Source: Gemmatimonadota bacterium
Lineage (GTDB): Bacteria; Gemmatimonadota; Gemmatimonadetes; Longimicrobiales; Gaopeijiaceae
Length of the DNA: 64,000 nt
Assembly (NCBI GenBank): GCA_009692205.1
Contig: SHZR01000006.1
Location: 1 to 64,000, forward strand
Reading direction: 5' to 3'
Positions 34,918-43,673 of the stretch are shown here, in pieces; position 1 is the stretch's first letter; the number at the start of each line of letters is the position of its first letter. A program made the position numbers and the translations under genes. The notes below the pieces were generated by a model, which worked only from the letters and a program-made list of their open reading frames with translations, searched no databases and was not told where the DNA came from.

Positions 34918-36100
34918 ATGGCCAAGATGGGGACGGCGTCGCGTCCGTGGCAGCCGGAGGTGCATCGGACGCTCGCCGTCCTGGGAGGGGAGGGCACGCT
35001 CGGCGACATCGTCGCGCTGACCGGTCTGGCGGATGCGAACGTCGAACGTGCGCTCGAGGCACTGATCGCCGGGGGCTGGGGGCACGCGCGAGTGTTGGAG
35101 TCCGGCGACGTCGTCTACCATCTGGGCGAGGGAGCACGCGGCGCAGAGGGACCTGACGGACGCGGCGGAGATCCTCGCTGGACCGGCCGTCTGGGCTTCG
35201 ATCGGAAGACGGTGTAGCTGATCCGCGCCCGCGAGGGTGTCATCAGCCTCGCGGAGCTGGTCGAGCACACGGGACTTTTCCTCGCCGACGCCCAGGAAGA
35301 GATGCGTCGGCTCGGGCAGAGCTACGGCGGCGTTCCCTATCCGTCGCTCGACGGGCATGTCGTGTACGCGTTTCCCGAGCTGATGGCGAGTGCAGCGTAC
35401 CGGCCTCGCTGCTCACGAGCCGCGGCCGGCTTGGGTGCGCTTCGAGGATCCGATGCGGTCGTCCCGCCGGAACGCGCGTCGGGAAGCTGTGACCCTGGGC
35501 CTCAGCGTCGCCGGTATCGTCGCTTCGCTCGCGGCCCCTTGGCTCATGCTCGGGGCCTCGATTCCTGCGCTGTCGGCCACGGCCGTCGCCGCGGGCGCCG
35601 TCCTCCTCGGGTGCGGCCGCAACGTACTCGGCGCGATCCAGCGCCACCGACGCTTTCGCTCCCGTCACACGCCCACTGTGCGGCGTTACCTCCTCGGCCT
35701 CGTCATCCAGACCGCCCTTGCGGGCAAGGGCGGCGTCTCGCTCGATCGTGCGGTGCGCTACATCGCGGCGCGGATGGAAGAGACGCCCGTGCGCCGCGAC
35801 GTCGTCGAGCGCGCGCTGCGGGAGCTCGCGAGCGAGCTCGACGCGCCGATCACGGAGTTTGCGGGCGATCTCTTCTTCGGCTTCCGTAACGTCAAGCGCC
35901 CGTTCCTGGCGAGCCTCCTCGTGCGCCGGCGCGAGCACCTAGGCCGAACGGTCTCCGGAGCGACCGTGTTCGACACCGCAGACTCCCCGCTCATGGCGGC
36001 CGCGCGCGGCCTCGAGGCGTTCGACCGAGCGCTCCTCGAGGGGACCGTGGCGCCCACCGACGCTGAGAAAACCGATGACGGCACCGCGGCGGCGGACTAG
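34918..36100 (+). pseudogene. broken gene: winged-helix domains plus two-helix membrane region
   Basis: Starting from ATG 34918, frame 1 encodes a helix-turn-helix-like block (QPEVHRTLAVLGGEGTLGDI). An extra G near 35128-35132 moves the continuation (EHAAQRDLTDAAEILAG) to another frame, a missing base near 35203 moves it back, an in-frame TAG stands at 35215, and the second HTH-like block (LIRAREGVISLAELVEHTGL) follows. Near 35385-35410 another shift leads to a membrane part with helices AGIVASLAAPWLMLG and ATAVAAGAVLLGCG, ending at 36100. At least three frameshifts and one stop make the gene non-functional as read. The family is not recognised. Confidence 0.7.
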
Positions 36101-36140
36101 CTTGAGGGCGACGCGTCCGACCCACCTTGGGAGATCGATC

Positions 36141-37502
36141 ATGGCTGCCCAACGCCACCGTGTGGCTCTCCTCTCCGTGCTCGTGGCCGTGACGGCGTGC
36201 GTCTCGGCCGGAGATCGCCTCAACGAGGGGGTCGCCCTACAGTCCCAGGGCCGGTACATGGAGGCCGTCTATCGCTACGCCGACGCCCTCGAGCGGGACG
36301 CCGAACTTTCCGAGGCGCGCGAGCGGCTCCTGGCGGCCGGGGACAGCGCGATCAGCGTGGCGATGGACGAGGCGGACGAGTTCGAGCGGCGCGGAGATCC
36401 CGTCGGATCCGCCGAGCAGTACCGCGGCATCGATCAGATGCTCGCGCGCGTGCGCCAGGTCGGCATACGCCTCGATCCCCCGGCGGACTACGACACCATC
36501 CGGCGGGCGGCCTTCGACAACGCCGTCGGCTGGCGGATGCTCCGCGGATCGGAGGCGGTCGAGACCGGCCGTTGGGAGGAGGCCCGAGGCCACTTCGTGG
36601 GCGCGCGGGCGGACTTTCGCCTGCCGTCGAGGATCCAGGTCGACGAGGCGTACGAGGCCGAGGTTCGGGTCCTGCTGAGATGGGCCGAGACCGAGCTCGG
36701 CGACGGCCGCCCGCGAGCCGCTCATGCGATCGCGCAGGAGGCCGTCGAGGTGCGCAGCTCTCCGGCTCGTGACGTCGTGTTGGAGGTGCGGGATCTCCAG
36801 GCGCGCGCGCTCGAGGCCGGCACCGTCGTGGTCGCCATGTTGCCGGTGACGGGCGCTCCGGGCGTCCGCGAGTTCCTCGGCGCCGAATTCGATATCGCTC
36901 TGGACGAGGATCTCACGCGAGACCACTGGAACGGGCCGCCGCTCTTCGTGCAGGTCGCCGATCCCCTCATCCTACGGCGGGAGCTGCGGGGACTGTTGCG
37001 CGGGCAGCTCGCGCAGACGCCGATCGTCGTCGGGCGCTCTCTCGACATGATCGGTGCCGACCTGGGCATCCTGATCCAGCTCTCGGACATCGAGGTCGTC
37101 GAGGAGGACGTGGACTCCACGCGGCGCCAGGCGATCGTCCCGTTGCAGGGCGCCGGCGGAAGAGGCGTGAATCGCACCGCCGACCAGGCGATGGACACGG
37201 TCTATTACTCTACGATCGAGGGCACGCTCTCCTACTACCTGGAGGCGGACATCGTCCTCGTCGATCCGAGCGGGAGGGAGATCGAGCGGTTCACGGCATC
37301 GTCTCGCAGGAGCGGCCCGTTCCGCAGAGGCCAGTTCGACGGGGACCCCGCCGTGCTCGAGCTGCCCGAGCGGGACGCTCCGTTCTTCGATCCCGACGTG
37401 TTCGCTGGGCAGGTCGGCCGGATCGAACGCGAACTGATGGAGGACCTGGCGGTCGCGATCGCCACGGGCACGTACGACACCGTGCTTTCGGGCGTGCGCT
37501 GA
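36141..37502 (+). CDS. lipoprotein with TPR-like N-terminal repeats, unknown
   Basis: A 453-residue lipoprotein (lipobox LVAVTAC, cysteine about residue 20). Residues 25-200 look like TPR-type helical pairs (NEGVALQSQGRYMEAVYRYA); the C-terminal half is mixed alpha/beta and ends with a VLSGVR strand. No family is recognised. The ATG at 36141 is preferred over the longer frame from 36075 because it opens the signal peptide. It is followed 28 bases later by the MMPL exporter, so the two may be co-transcribed, as periplasmic partners of RND/MMPL exporters often are. Confidence 0.6.
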   Translation: MAAQRHRVALLSVLVAVTACVSAGDRLNEGVALQSQGRYMEAVYRYADALERDAELSEARERLLAAGDSAISVAMDEADEFERRGDPVGSAEQYRGIDQMLARVRQVGIRLDPPADYDTIRRAAFDNAVGWRMLRGSEAVETGRWEEARGHFVGARADFRLPSRIQVDEAYEAEVRVLLRWAETELGDGRPRAAHAIAQEAVEVRSSPARDVVLEVRDLQARALEAGTVVVAMLPVTGAPGVREFLGAEFDIALDEDLTRDHWNGPPLFVQVADPLILRRELRGLLRGQLAQTPIVVGRSLDMIGADLGILIQLSDIEVVEEDVDSTRRQAIVPLQGAGGRGVNRTADQAMDTVYYSTIEGTLSYYLEADIVLVDPSGREIERFTASSRRSGPFRRGQFDGDPAVLELPERDAPFFDPDVFAGQVGRIERELMEDLAVAIATGTYDTVLSGVR

Positions 37503-37530
37503 CGTTCGTGCCCGCCCACCCGAGCCCGAC

Positions 37531-39636
37531 GTGATCAGCATGCCGCTGCGGCTCTGGGCGTCACGCGGCGCGCCCTGGACCGCAGCCGCGCTGGCGCTCG
37601 TCGGACTCGCGCTCGTGGCGCGCTTCGTAGACGTCTCTCCGCGCGTGGAAGGCGACTTCTTCTTCGCTGACGACGACCCCCAGATGCAGGCCTCGCAGGG
37701 GGTCGCGGCGCGATTCCCGTCGAGTTCCCAGATCATCTTGCGCGTCGAAGATCTGGCGAGCGACCGGGCGGCGTACGAAGAGCGCGTCGGCGCGCTCACC
37801 GAGGACCTCCTGGCGGTCGAAGGCATCGCCGGCGGATACAGCATCGCGACGGACGACCCCAGGAGTCCCCTATTCGGGCGCATCCTGCTGACGCCCGACT
37901 CGGCCGCGACGAACATTATCCTGTCGACGGACGACACGGATCCGGAGATCCTCGTGCCGCGCATCGAGTCCGTCGTGGCCGCGCACGCGTCCGCCGAGCT
38001 CGGCGTGATCACCTCGGGCGTGCCCGTCATCGTCGAGCTCATCCGCCGGAGCCTGTACCGCGACCTGGTCGTCTTCAGCCTGGCGGCCGTGCTCGTGTTC
38101 GGGCTCATCTCCGGCCTGGTCTACCGTGACGCCGCGCTCGTGGTCGGGATCCTCGCCACGTGCTTCGGCGCGGTGGCCCTCACGCTGATCATCGTCCAGG
38201 TCATCGACGTGCCGATCGGGCTGCTCACGGCGAACCTGGTGACGATCGTATTCGTGCTGACGCTCTCGCACACCGTGTTCCTGACCACGAACTGGAAGCG
38301 CCGTGCCGCCGTGACCCCGGACAGAAGCGAGGCGCTGTCCCAGGGGATCCACGACACGATGGAGGGTTCGTTCTGGAGCATGGCGGCCACGCTGCTGGGG
38401 TTCCTCAGCTTGCTCGTGGCAAGCGCGAAGCCGCTGCGCGACCTCGGCATCGCCGGTTCGGTGGGTACGGTGACCGGGTTCTTCACGGCGTACACTCTCT
38501 ACCCGGCGTTCCTCGCGCGCTGGGCGAAGGTACGCCCGTTCACGGACAGCGTCCTCGCGCAGGGCTCGGCCGGCGGGCGCCGCGGGATGGTGGTCGCGAT
38601 CGTGGTGGTCGTCGTCATCTCGGCGGTGGGCGTGTTTCGCGTGAATACGGATCCGGGGCTCCTCACGTACTTCGGGGAGGGCACCGAGCTGCGGGAAGGG
38701 CTCGAGCAGATGGACCGTGACGGTGGCAGCAGCACGCTCGACATCGTGGTGCGGAATGCGGAGGGCGGTCGGCTCGATGCGCCCGAAACGTTCCGCGAGT
38801 TGGAGGCGCTGCACGTCGCGATCGAGTCGGACTCGGTCGTCGGTGTGGCGCTCTCTCCGACCGTGTTGGTCGCGCACGCGCGTACGCTGCCCCTGGCCGG
38901 GTTCCTGCCAGTGTCCGTGCTCCTCGACCTGGCGTCGAGCCCGCGCCTCGGTGGGGTGGGCCTGACCTACATCACGCCCGAGCGCGATCAGGCGCACTAC
39001 TTCCTGAGGATGCGGGAGTCGGGCCAGGAGGACCGTGAAGCCGTGCTGGCGCGCATGCGCGGGTACGTGACGGGCGCCGGCCTCGAGCCTGTCGCCGTGG
39101 CTGGGTTATACGACCTCCAAGCGCAGCTCGGGCGCCTGATCTCGTCGAGCCTCGTCGAGGGCATTGGCGGCCTGATGCTTCTTTTCCTCGGCGTAGCCGC
39201 GGCCGTGTCGAGGTCCGTCGGGACCACGCTGAAGATGTGGGTGTGCCTCTTCGGGATTCCGGCGGTGACCCTCGGCACGTTCGGCTATCTCGGCATCGCC
39301 GTCGATATCATCACGTCGCCCGCGGCGAACGTCGCGCTCGGCCTGGGCGCGGACTCGATGATCCACCTCGTCGTGCGCGTGCGCAGGCTCACCCGCGCGG
39401 GGGATTCCATGCCATGGACCCACGGGGTCGCACAGGTCGGCCGGGCGGTGCTGGGAGCCACGGGAATCGTCGCCGCCGGCTTCGGCATCTTCGTGTTGTC
39501 GACCTTCCCGCCGACGCAGCGCTTCGGGCTCGCGGTGATCGTGGGCACCGCGGCAGCAGCCGCGCTGGCGCTCGTGGTGCTGCCCGGGCTCGCCCGTCGT
39601 GAGGGCGGCACGCCCTCGCCCCAGGTCGCAGCCTAG
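37531..39636 (+). CDS. MMPL/RND-superfamily membrane exporter
   Basis: A 701-residue polytopic protein with the MMPL plan. It has an N-terminal helix, a periplasmic loop of about 130 residues, a block of five helices (SLAAVLVFGLISGLV, LATCFGAVALTLIIVQVI and others), a second large loop and a second block of helices (LGLGADSMIHLVVRVRRL near the end). Such proteins move lipids, hopanoids or hydrophobic compounds out of the inner membrane. The GTG at 37531 and an in-frame ATG at 37540 are both possible starts. Its upstream neighbour is a lipoprotein. Confidence 0.88.
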   Translation: MISMPLRLWASRGAPWTAAALALVGLALVARFVDVSPRVEGDFFFADDDPQMQASQGVAARFPSSSQIILRVEDLASDRAAYEERVGALTEDLLAVEGIAGGYSIATDDPRSPLFGRILLTPDSAATNIILSTDDTDPEILVPRIESVVAAHASAELGVITSGVPVIVELIRRSLYRDLVVFSLAAVLVFGLISGLVYRDAALVVGILATCFGAVALTLIIVQVIDVPIGLLTANLVTIVFVLTLSHTVFLTTNWKRRAAVTPDRSEALSQGIHDTMEGSFWSMAATLLGFLSLLVASAKPLRDLGIAGSVGTVTGFFTAYTLYPAFLARWAKVRPFTDSVLAQGSAGGRRGMVVAIVVVVVISAVGVFRVNTDPGLLTYFGEGTELREGLEQMDRDGGSSTLDIVVRNAEGGRLDAPETFRELEALHVAIESDSVVGVALSPTVLVAHARTLPLAGFLPVSVLLDLASSPRLGGVGLTYITPERDQAHYFLRMRESGQEDREAVLARMRGYVTGAGLEPVAVAGLYDLQAQLGRLISSSLVEGIGGLMLLFLGVAAAVSRSVGTTLKMWVCLFGIPAVTLGTFGYLGIAVDIITSPAANVALGLGADSMIHLVVRVRRLTRAGDSMPWTHGVAQVGRAVLGATGIVAAGFGIFVLSTFPPTQRFGLAVIVGTAAAAALALVVLPGLARREGGTPSPQVAA

Positions 39637-39777
39637 GGCGCCCACCGCTGGTGCGGTCGTTGCATCTCGAGGGGTGCAGAAGTGTGCGAGTTCCGCCCTT
39701 TACGGCGTCCCTTGGGGATGCAAGAGGGGAACTCAGTGTCGACCGGAGGCAGAAAAGTGCAGAACCAAGGTGAAGTG

Positions 39778-40362
39778 ATGCTCATCGCGGCTTTGTCGGC
39801 CTTCGCGCTCACCGGGGTGGTCGCGCTGTCATTCGACCGGGGGCACGACGCGCCGCGGGGCGGAGTGGAGCCCCTTCCCATCGTCGAACCGCAGCCGGCT
39901 CCCGGCGACGCGACCGCGTGGCTCGGCTACGTGCGTCAGTTCTGCAATCCGGTCGAGGTGGACACGCGCATGCGCCTCGACCCGGCGCCAGCGATGCCCG
40001 AGGGTGCCATGCACGAGGCCGCGTGCTACGCCCTCGCCGGGCGCATCGACCAGGCGCGCGGGGTGATCCAGAGGCTCGAGCCAGAGTTGCGCTACCAGGC
40101 GGCGGGAGTCGTGTTTGAGGCCGGCCACCCGGCAGCGGATGCAGGCGACGACGTCGCTGCGGGTCCGCTCATGGAGCTCGTGGTCGAGTACTGGCCCAAC
40201 CATTACATGGCGCTCTGTCACGCCGGCGCGGCCCGCTACGACCTGGGCGAGTGCGAGGCCGCGCGAGGCTACCTCGAGCGTTTCATGGTCGAGTACGCGA
40301 CCGAGGACGGTTGGCGCACGAGTGCGCGAGGGATGCTCGAGCGCATCGAGGAAGGGCAGTGA
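39778..40362 (+). CDS. TPR-like membrane-anchored protein, unknown
   Basis: A 194-residue protein whose first 20 residues (MLIAALSAFALTGVVALSF) form a membrane anchor, followed by a charged linker and a helical region with TPR-like pairs (YALAGRIDQARGVIQRLEPE, and HAGAARYDLGECEAARGYLE). Upstream in-frame ATGs at 39682 and 39718 give extra residues that are not hydrophobic. The ATG at 39778 has an AAGGTGA site. No family is recognised. It stands alone between the exporter and the PEP-CTERM gene. Confidence 0.6.
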   Translation: MLIAALSAFALTGVVALSFDRGHDAPRGGVEPLPIVEPQPAPGDATAWLGYVRQFCNPVEVDTRMRLDPAPAMPEGAMHEAACYALAGRIDQARGVIQRLEPELRYQAAGVVFEAGHPAADAGDDVAAGPLMELVVEYWPNHYMALCHAGAARYDLGECEAARGYLERFMVEYATEDGWRTSARGMLERIEEGQ

Positions 40363-40437
40363 GGCGCTTAGGCCCCAAGAATTCTCTTGTGTTCCGGCGG
40401 GACAGTCCGCTCTGTGGCGGGCGGACCCCTAGAACGT

Positions 40438-40473
40438 GTGGTGTTGCTGCAACACCACGGGGGTCGCGACCCC
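40438..40473. promoter_or_regulatory. two adjacent perfect palindromes upstream of the PEP-CTERM gene
   Basis: Left: 10-bp arms GTGGTGTTGC and GCAACACCAC around a single centre base (40438-40458). Right: GGGGTCG/CGACCCC with no spacer (40460-40473). They are one base apart in the 184-base leader of the next gene. They could be operators for a repressor, or hairpins in the 5' untranslated RNA. Position and perfection argue for function; the binding protein is unknown. Confidence 0.5.
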
Positions 40474-40546
40474 TCCCCCACCTTTGCACTCTCCTGGGGC
40501 GACGTAGTGTACGTCGGTATCGCACCCGTACCTAAGGGGAGGCTGG

Positions 40547-41218
40547 ATGAAGCGGTTCCTTCTATCCGCTCTGAGCGCAGCACTCTTGGCGCAGCCGCTG
40601 CAGCTCAACGCGCAGCAGCCCTGCCTCTACCCGGGCGTTCCGGGCGCGACCGAGTACCTGAACTTCTTGTCCGGGTCCGGCGTGAACGGTGGGTACGGGG
40701 TCCAGGTGGGTCCGTACAAGGCGGCGTTCGGCATCGGCGTCACGGCGCCCGCGTTCAGCATCTACTGCGTCGACTACACGCACTATGCCAAGGACCAGTA
40801 TGTGAACGTCACGGGCCTCGGTCCCGTGGGCACCCTCTCGAACACGCGTCTCAACAACTACGGCCTCTACCAGCAAGCCGCCTACCTCTCCTCGCTCTTC
40901 GACACGGCGCCGACGACGTCGTGGGGTGGCATCCACGCCGCGATCTGGTCGCTCACGTCGGGTCAGACGCTCGGGAATACGACGCAGCGCAACTACTACC
41001 TCGGCCTCGCGGCTACGAACGCCTCGGCGTTCAACACTTCGGGCTGGTATGTGCTGTCGCCCACGTCGCTCAGCTCGACCACGGGTGGCCAGGAGTTCTT
41101 GATGCGGACGGTCTCGGTGCCCGAGCCGGCCACGGTCCTCCTCTTGGCCACGGGGCTACTCCTCATGGCAGGCGTCAGCCGCAAGCGACTCATCGGGCTG
41201 AACGAAGAGGACGCCTAG
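40547..41218 (+). CDS. PEP-CTERM-anchored exported protein
   Basis: A 223-residue exported protein. It has a signal peptide (1-22, ending NAQQ), a central domain with repeated NYGLYQQAAYLSSLF- and TTSWGGIHAAIWSLT-like segments that I do not recognise, and a C-terminal sorting tail from residue 191 (VPEPATVLLLATGLLLMAG then SRKR). The VPEP motif, hydrophobic helix and basic end are the PEP-CTERM signal processed by exosortase, so the protein is sorted to the outer surface or to an exopolysaccharide matrix. No exosortase gene is in the window. A strong rho-independent terminator follows. Confidence 0.88.
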   Translation: MKRFLLSALSAALLAQPLQLNAQQPCLYPGVPGATEYLNFLSGSGVNGGYGVQVGPYKAAFGIGVTAPAFSIYCVDYTHYAKDQYVNVTGLGPVGTLSNTRLNNYGLYQQAAYLSSLFDTAPTTSWGGIHAAIWSLTSGQTLGNTTQRNYYLGLAATNASAFNTSGWYVLSPTSLSSTTGGQEFLMRTVSVPEPATVLLLATGLLLMAGVSRKRLIGLNEEDA

Positions 41219-41249
41219 CGCGTCCAGGCACGACCCCCAAGCGTGCATG

Positions 41250-41289
41250 AAGCGGAGCGCGAGTCCTAACTCGCGCTCCGCTTCTTTTT
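41250..41289 (+). terminator. strong rho-independent terminator
   Basis: Perfect 14-bp arms AAGCGGAGCGCGAG and CTCGCGCTCCGCTT, six-base loop, then CTTTTT. It lies 31 bases after the PEP-CTERM stop and insulates it from the following operon. Confidence 0.9.
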
Positions 41290-41335
41290 GCCCTACTGTG
41301 CCGCGCCTCGCCGCACTCTCCAACGAGCACCGCCG

Positions 41336-41833
41336 ATGACGCGCACGCACCTATCTCCTTGGGCCGTTTGGGGCCTGTACCTGTTCGCGGCCGTGCTGGT
41401 CCTATCGCCGCTGATCGACCTGGGCACGACCGTCTGGCCGCCGCGCTTCGGCGACCTCTCCTGGCGGTACGGCTTCTTCGGGCTCGCGGCGGGTTACGTG
41501 CAAACCCCGCTCATCGGCGTGGTGTTGGCCATGGCCGTTGCCTACTGGCAGGGCCACGCCGGGTCTCTGCGCGCTCTCGGGATCGTGAGCCTCGTGGTGG
41601 CCGTAGTCCTCCTCCCGGTGCTCGCGCTCTGGCCGATGGATGTCCTCCAGATGCGGGCCCTGCGCGAGCCGGAGGTTCAGCGCGGCGTCCTGATCGGGGG
41701 CGTGATTCAGGAGCTCAAGTACTTGGGCGCGTGCATCGTCCTGGGCTGTCTCGGGCTGGGCTCGGTGGGTACGTCCTCCGACCTCGGCTCGGCCGCGCGC
41801 CGGGAGTCGCCCGGTATCCTAAGGCGGGACTGA
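41336..41833 (+). CDS. small multi-span membrane protein preceding soxC
   Basis: A 165-residue protein with four hydrophobic helices (residues about 8-28, 45-70, 80-100 and 125-150). No family is recognised. The ATG at 41336 is favoured over a longer frame because it directly starts a membrane helix. Its stop overlaps the soxC-like start by one base (TGATG), so it is the first gene of the sulfur-dehydrogenase operon and may be its membrane partner or electron-transfer helper. Confidence 0.6.
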   Translation: MTRTHLSPWAVWGLYLFAAVLVLSPLIDLGTTVWPPRFGDLSWRYGFFGLAAGYVQTPLIGVVLAMAVAYWQGHAGSLRALGIVSLVVAVVLLPVLALWPMDVLQMRALREPEVQRGVLIGGVIQELKYLGACIVLGCLGLGSVGTSSDLGSAARRESPGILRRD

Positions 41834-43089
41834 TGAACCCACCGCGCCTCTCCCGTCGCGCCTGGATCACCACCGCTTCGGGTGTCGTCGCCGCCGGGCT
41901 GATCAAGACCCAAGCCGACGCCGTGCGGCTCGCCGCCCAAGAGGCCCCCCTGCAGGCGCCCGACCCGACCAAGGTGCCGGGACGGTTCACCTCGGAAGTC
42001 GGGCGTCGTGCGACCGGTGAGCAGCCGCGCCGCCTGGCGCGCGCGCAAGCTCTGTCCAGCTCGTCCCAGTCGCCGCTCCAGGACCTGATGGGCATCATCA
42101 CGCCGGCGGACGTCCACTTCGAGCGCCACCACGCCGGCATTCCGGAGATCGTGAAGGGGAGCCACGAGCTGTTGGTGCACGGGATGGTCGAGCGACCGAT
42201 GGTGTTCCGCATGGCCGACATCGAGCGCTATCCGCGCGTCTCGCGACTCTACTTCATCGAGTGCTCGGGCAACGGCGGTGGCGCCTACTCGCGGGACGCC
42301 ATGCCGACCGAGATCACGGTGCAGGCGCTCGACGGCCTGCTCTCCACGAGCGAGTGGACCGGCGTCCCGCTCGCGACCATCCTGCGCGAGGTGGGCGTTC
42401 GCCGCGGAGCGAGCTGGCTGCTCGCGGAAGGGAGCGACTCGGCGATGCTGTCCAGGAGCATTCCGCTCGAGAAGGCGATGGACGACGCGCTGCTCGCGTT
42501 TGGACAGAACGGCGAGGCGATCCGGCCTGAGCAGGGCTATCCGATGCGGCTCATGCTCCCGGGCTGGGAGGGCAACGCGCAGGTGAAGTGGCTCCGCCGC
42601 ATCGAGGTGACCGACCGGCCGACGATGACCCGGGAGGAAACCTCGAAGTACACGGATCCGCTCCAGAACGGCACGGCGCGTCAGTTCAGCTTCGTCATGG
42701 ACGCCAAATCGACGATCACGTTCCCGACGTATCCGTACGTGCTCCCCGACCGCGGCTGGTGGGAGATCACTGGTCTCGCATGGACCGGGCGCGGGCGCAT
42801 CACCCGCGTCGAGGTCAGCACCGACGGGGGCGAGAGCTGGGCCGACGCCGCGCTCCAAGGGCCGGTCCTGCCGAAGTGCACCGTGCGCTTCCGGCACCTG
42901 TGGGAGTGGAACGGGCGCGAGGCGATCGTGATGAGCCGCGCGACCGACGAGACCGGCTACGTGCAGCCGACCGTGCAGCAGCTCTGGGAGGCTCGCGGCG
43001 ACCAGACGCGCTACCATTTCAACAACCAGCGGGCCTGGAAGATCGCGAGCGACGGTGTCGTGACCTTCGGCCTCGGAGACCTGGTGTGA
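41833..43089 (+). CDS. SoxC/SorA-type molybdopterin sulfite/sulfur dehydrogenase
   Basis: A 418-residue molybdopterin protein of the sulfite oxidase family. It has a twin-arginine signal (LSRRAWITTASGV), a Mo-ligand cysteine C144 in FIECSGNGGG and the family-typical strand ITRVEVSTDGGESW of the C-terminal dimerisation domain. Paired with the next cytochrome gene, it matches SoxCD or SorAB, which oxidise sulfane-sulfur intermediates or sulfite in the periplasm. It overlaps both neighbours and ends against the cytochrome start. No SoxXYZAB genes are in the window. Confidence 0.88.
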   Translation: MNPPRLSRRAWITTASGVVAAGLIKTQADAVRLAAQEAPLQAPDPTKVPGRFTSEVGRRATGEQPRRLARAQALSSSSQSPLQDLMGIITPADVHFERHHAGIPEIVKGSHELLVHGMVERPMVFRMADIERYPRVSRLYFIECSGNGGGAYSRDAMPTEITVQALDGLLSTSEWTGVPLATILREVGVRRGASWLLAEGSDSAMLSRSIPLEKAMDDALLAFGQNGEAIRPEQGYPMRLMLPGWEGNAQVKWLRRIEVTDRPTMTREETSKYTDPLQNGTARQFSFVMDAKSTITFPTYPYVLPDRGWWEITGLAWTGRGRITRVEVSTDGGESWADAALQGPVLPKCTVRFRHLWEWNGREAIVMSRATDETGYVQPTVQQLWEARGDQTRYHFNNQRAWKIASDGVVTFGLGDLV

Positions 43090-43673
43090 GGCGCGCTCTG
43101 GTCGTAGCAGGGCTCGCGCTCGCCGCGTGCGGTCCCGTCCCGTCGACGTCGAGCGCAGGCGCGGTCGTGGACTTCGCGGACGCGCTACCAGCAAACGCAC
43201 CCTCGCGCTTCGAGTTCGGCGCGGAGGCGAGCGAAGCCCGCATCGCGCTCTGGGACGTCGACGTGAAGCCCGACGGCGAGGGCTTGCCGCTGGGGAGCGG
43301 GACCGTCGCCGAGGGCGAGCGCATCTTCCAGATGCATTGCATCGCGTGTCACGGCCCGACGGGTACCGAAGGGCCGAACGACCAGCTCGTGGGCTCGGAG
43401 CCGTGGGGCGAGTGGCCCGGCAGTGTGACCGTGGGTGGGTACTGGCCGTACGCGACCACACTCTACGACTACATCACGCGCGCGATGCCCCAGCTCACGC
43501 CCGGCATCCTCACGGCGGATCAGAAGTACGCGGTGATCGCGTTCATCCTGAACCGCAACGGCATCGTGCCCGAGGACGCCGTGATGAACGCCGAGACGCT
43601 GCCGGCGGTCAGCATGCCCGCCCGCGATCGTTTCGTGGTGGACGACCGGCAGGGTGGGGCGCAGGTCCGCTAG
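43086..43673 (+). CDS. SoxD/SorB-like monoheme cytochrome c lipoprotein
   Basis: A 195-residue c-type cytochrome with a lipobox (LALAAC) and a single heme motif C85-I-A-C88-H89 followed by a helix and possible axial methionines (MPQLTP, SMPARD). The GTG start overlaps the soxC stop (GTGA). Pairing with a SoxC-like molybdoprotein suggests it carries electrons from the molybdenum site to a cytochrome oxidase. It has one heme, whereas classical SoxD has two, so SorB-like is the closer analogy. Its stop shares the palindrome CTAG with the convergent gene. Confidence 0.85.
   Translation: MRRALVVAGLALAACGPVPSTSSAGAVVDFADALPANAPSRFEFGAEASEARIALWDVDVKPDGEGLPLGSGTVAEGERIFQMHCIACHGPTGTEGPNDQLVGSEPWGEWPGSVTVGGYWPYATTLYDYITRAMPQLTPGILTADQKYAVIAFILNRNGIVPEDAVMNAETLPAVSMPARDRFVVDDRQGGAQVR

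Noticed and set aside
40363-40546. Possible riboswitch in the PEP-CTERM leader
   Set aside because: No conserved core of a known class (for example c-di-GMP) could be found; only the two palindromes are supported.
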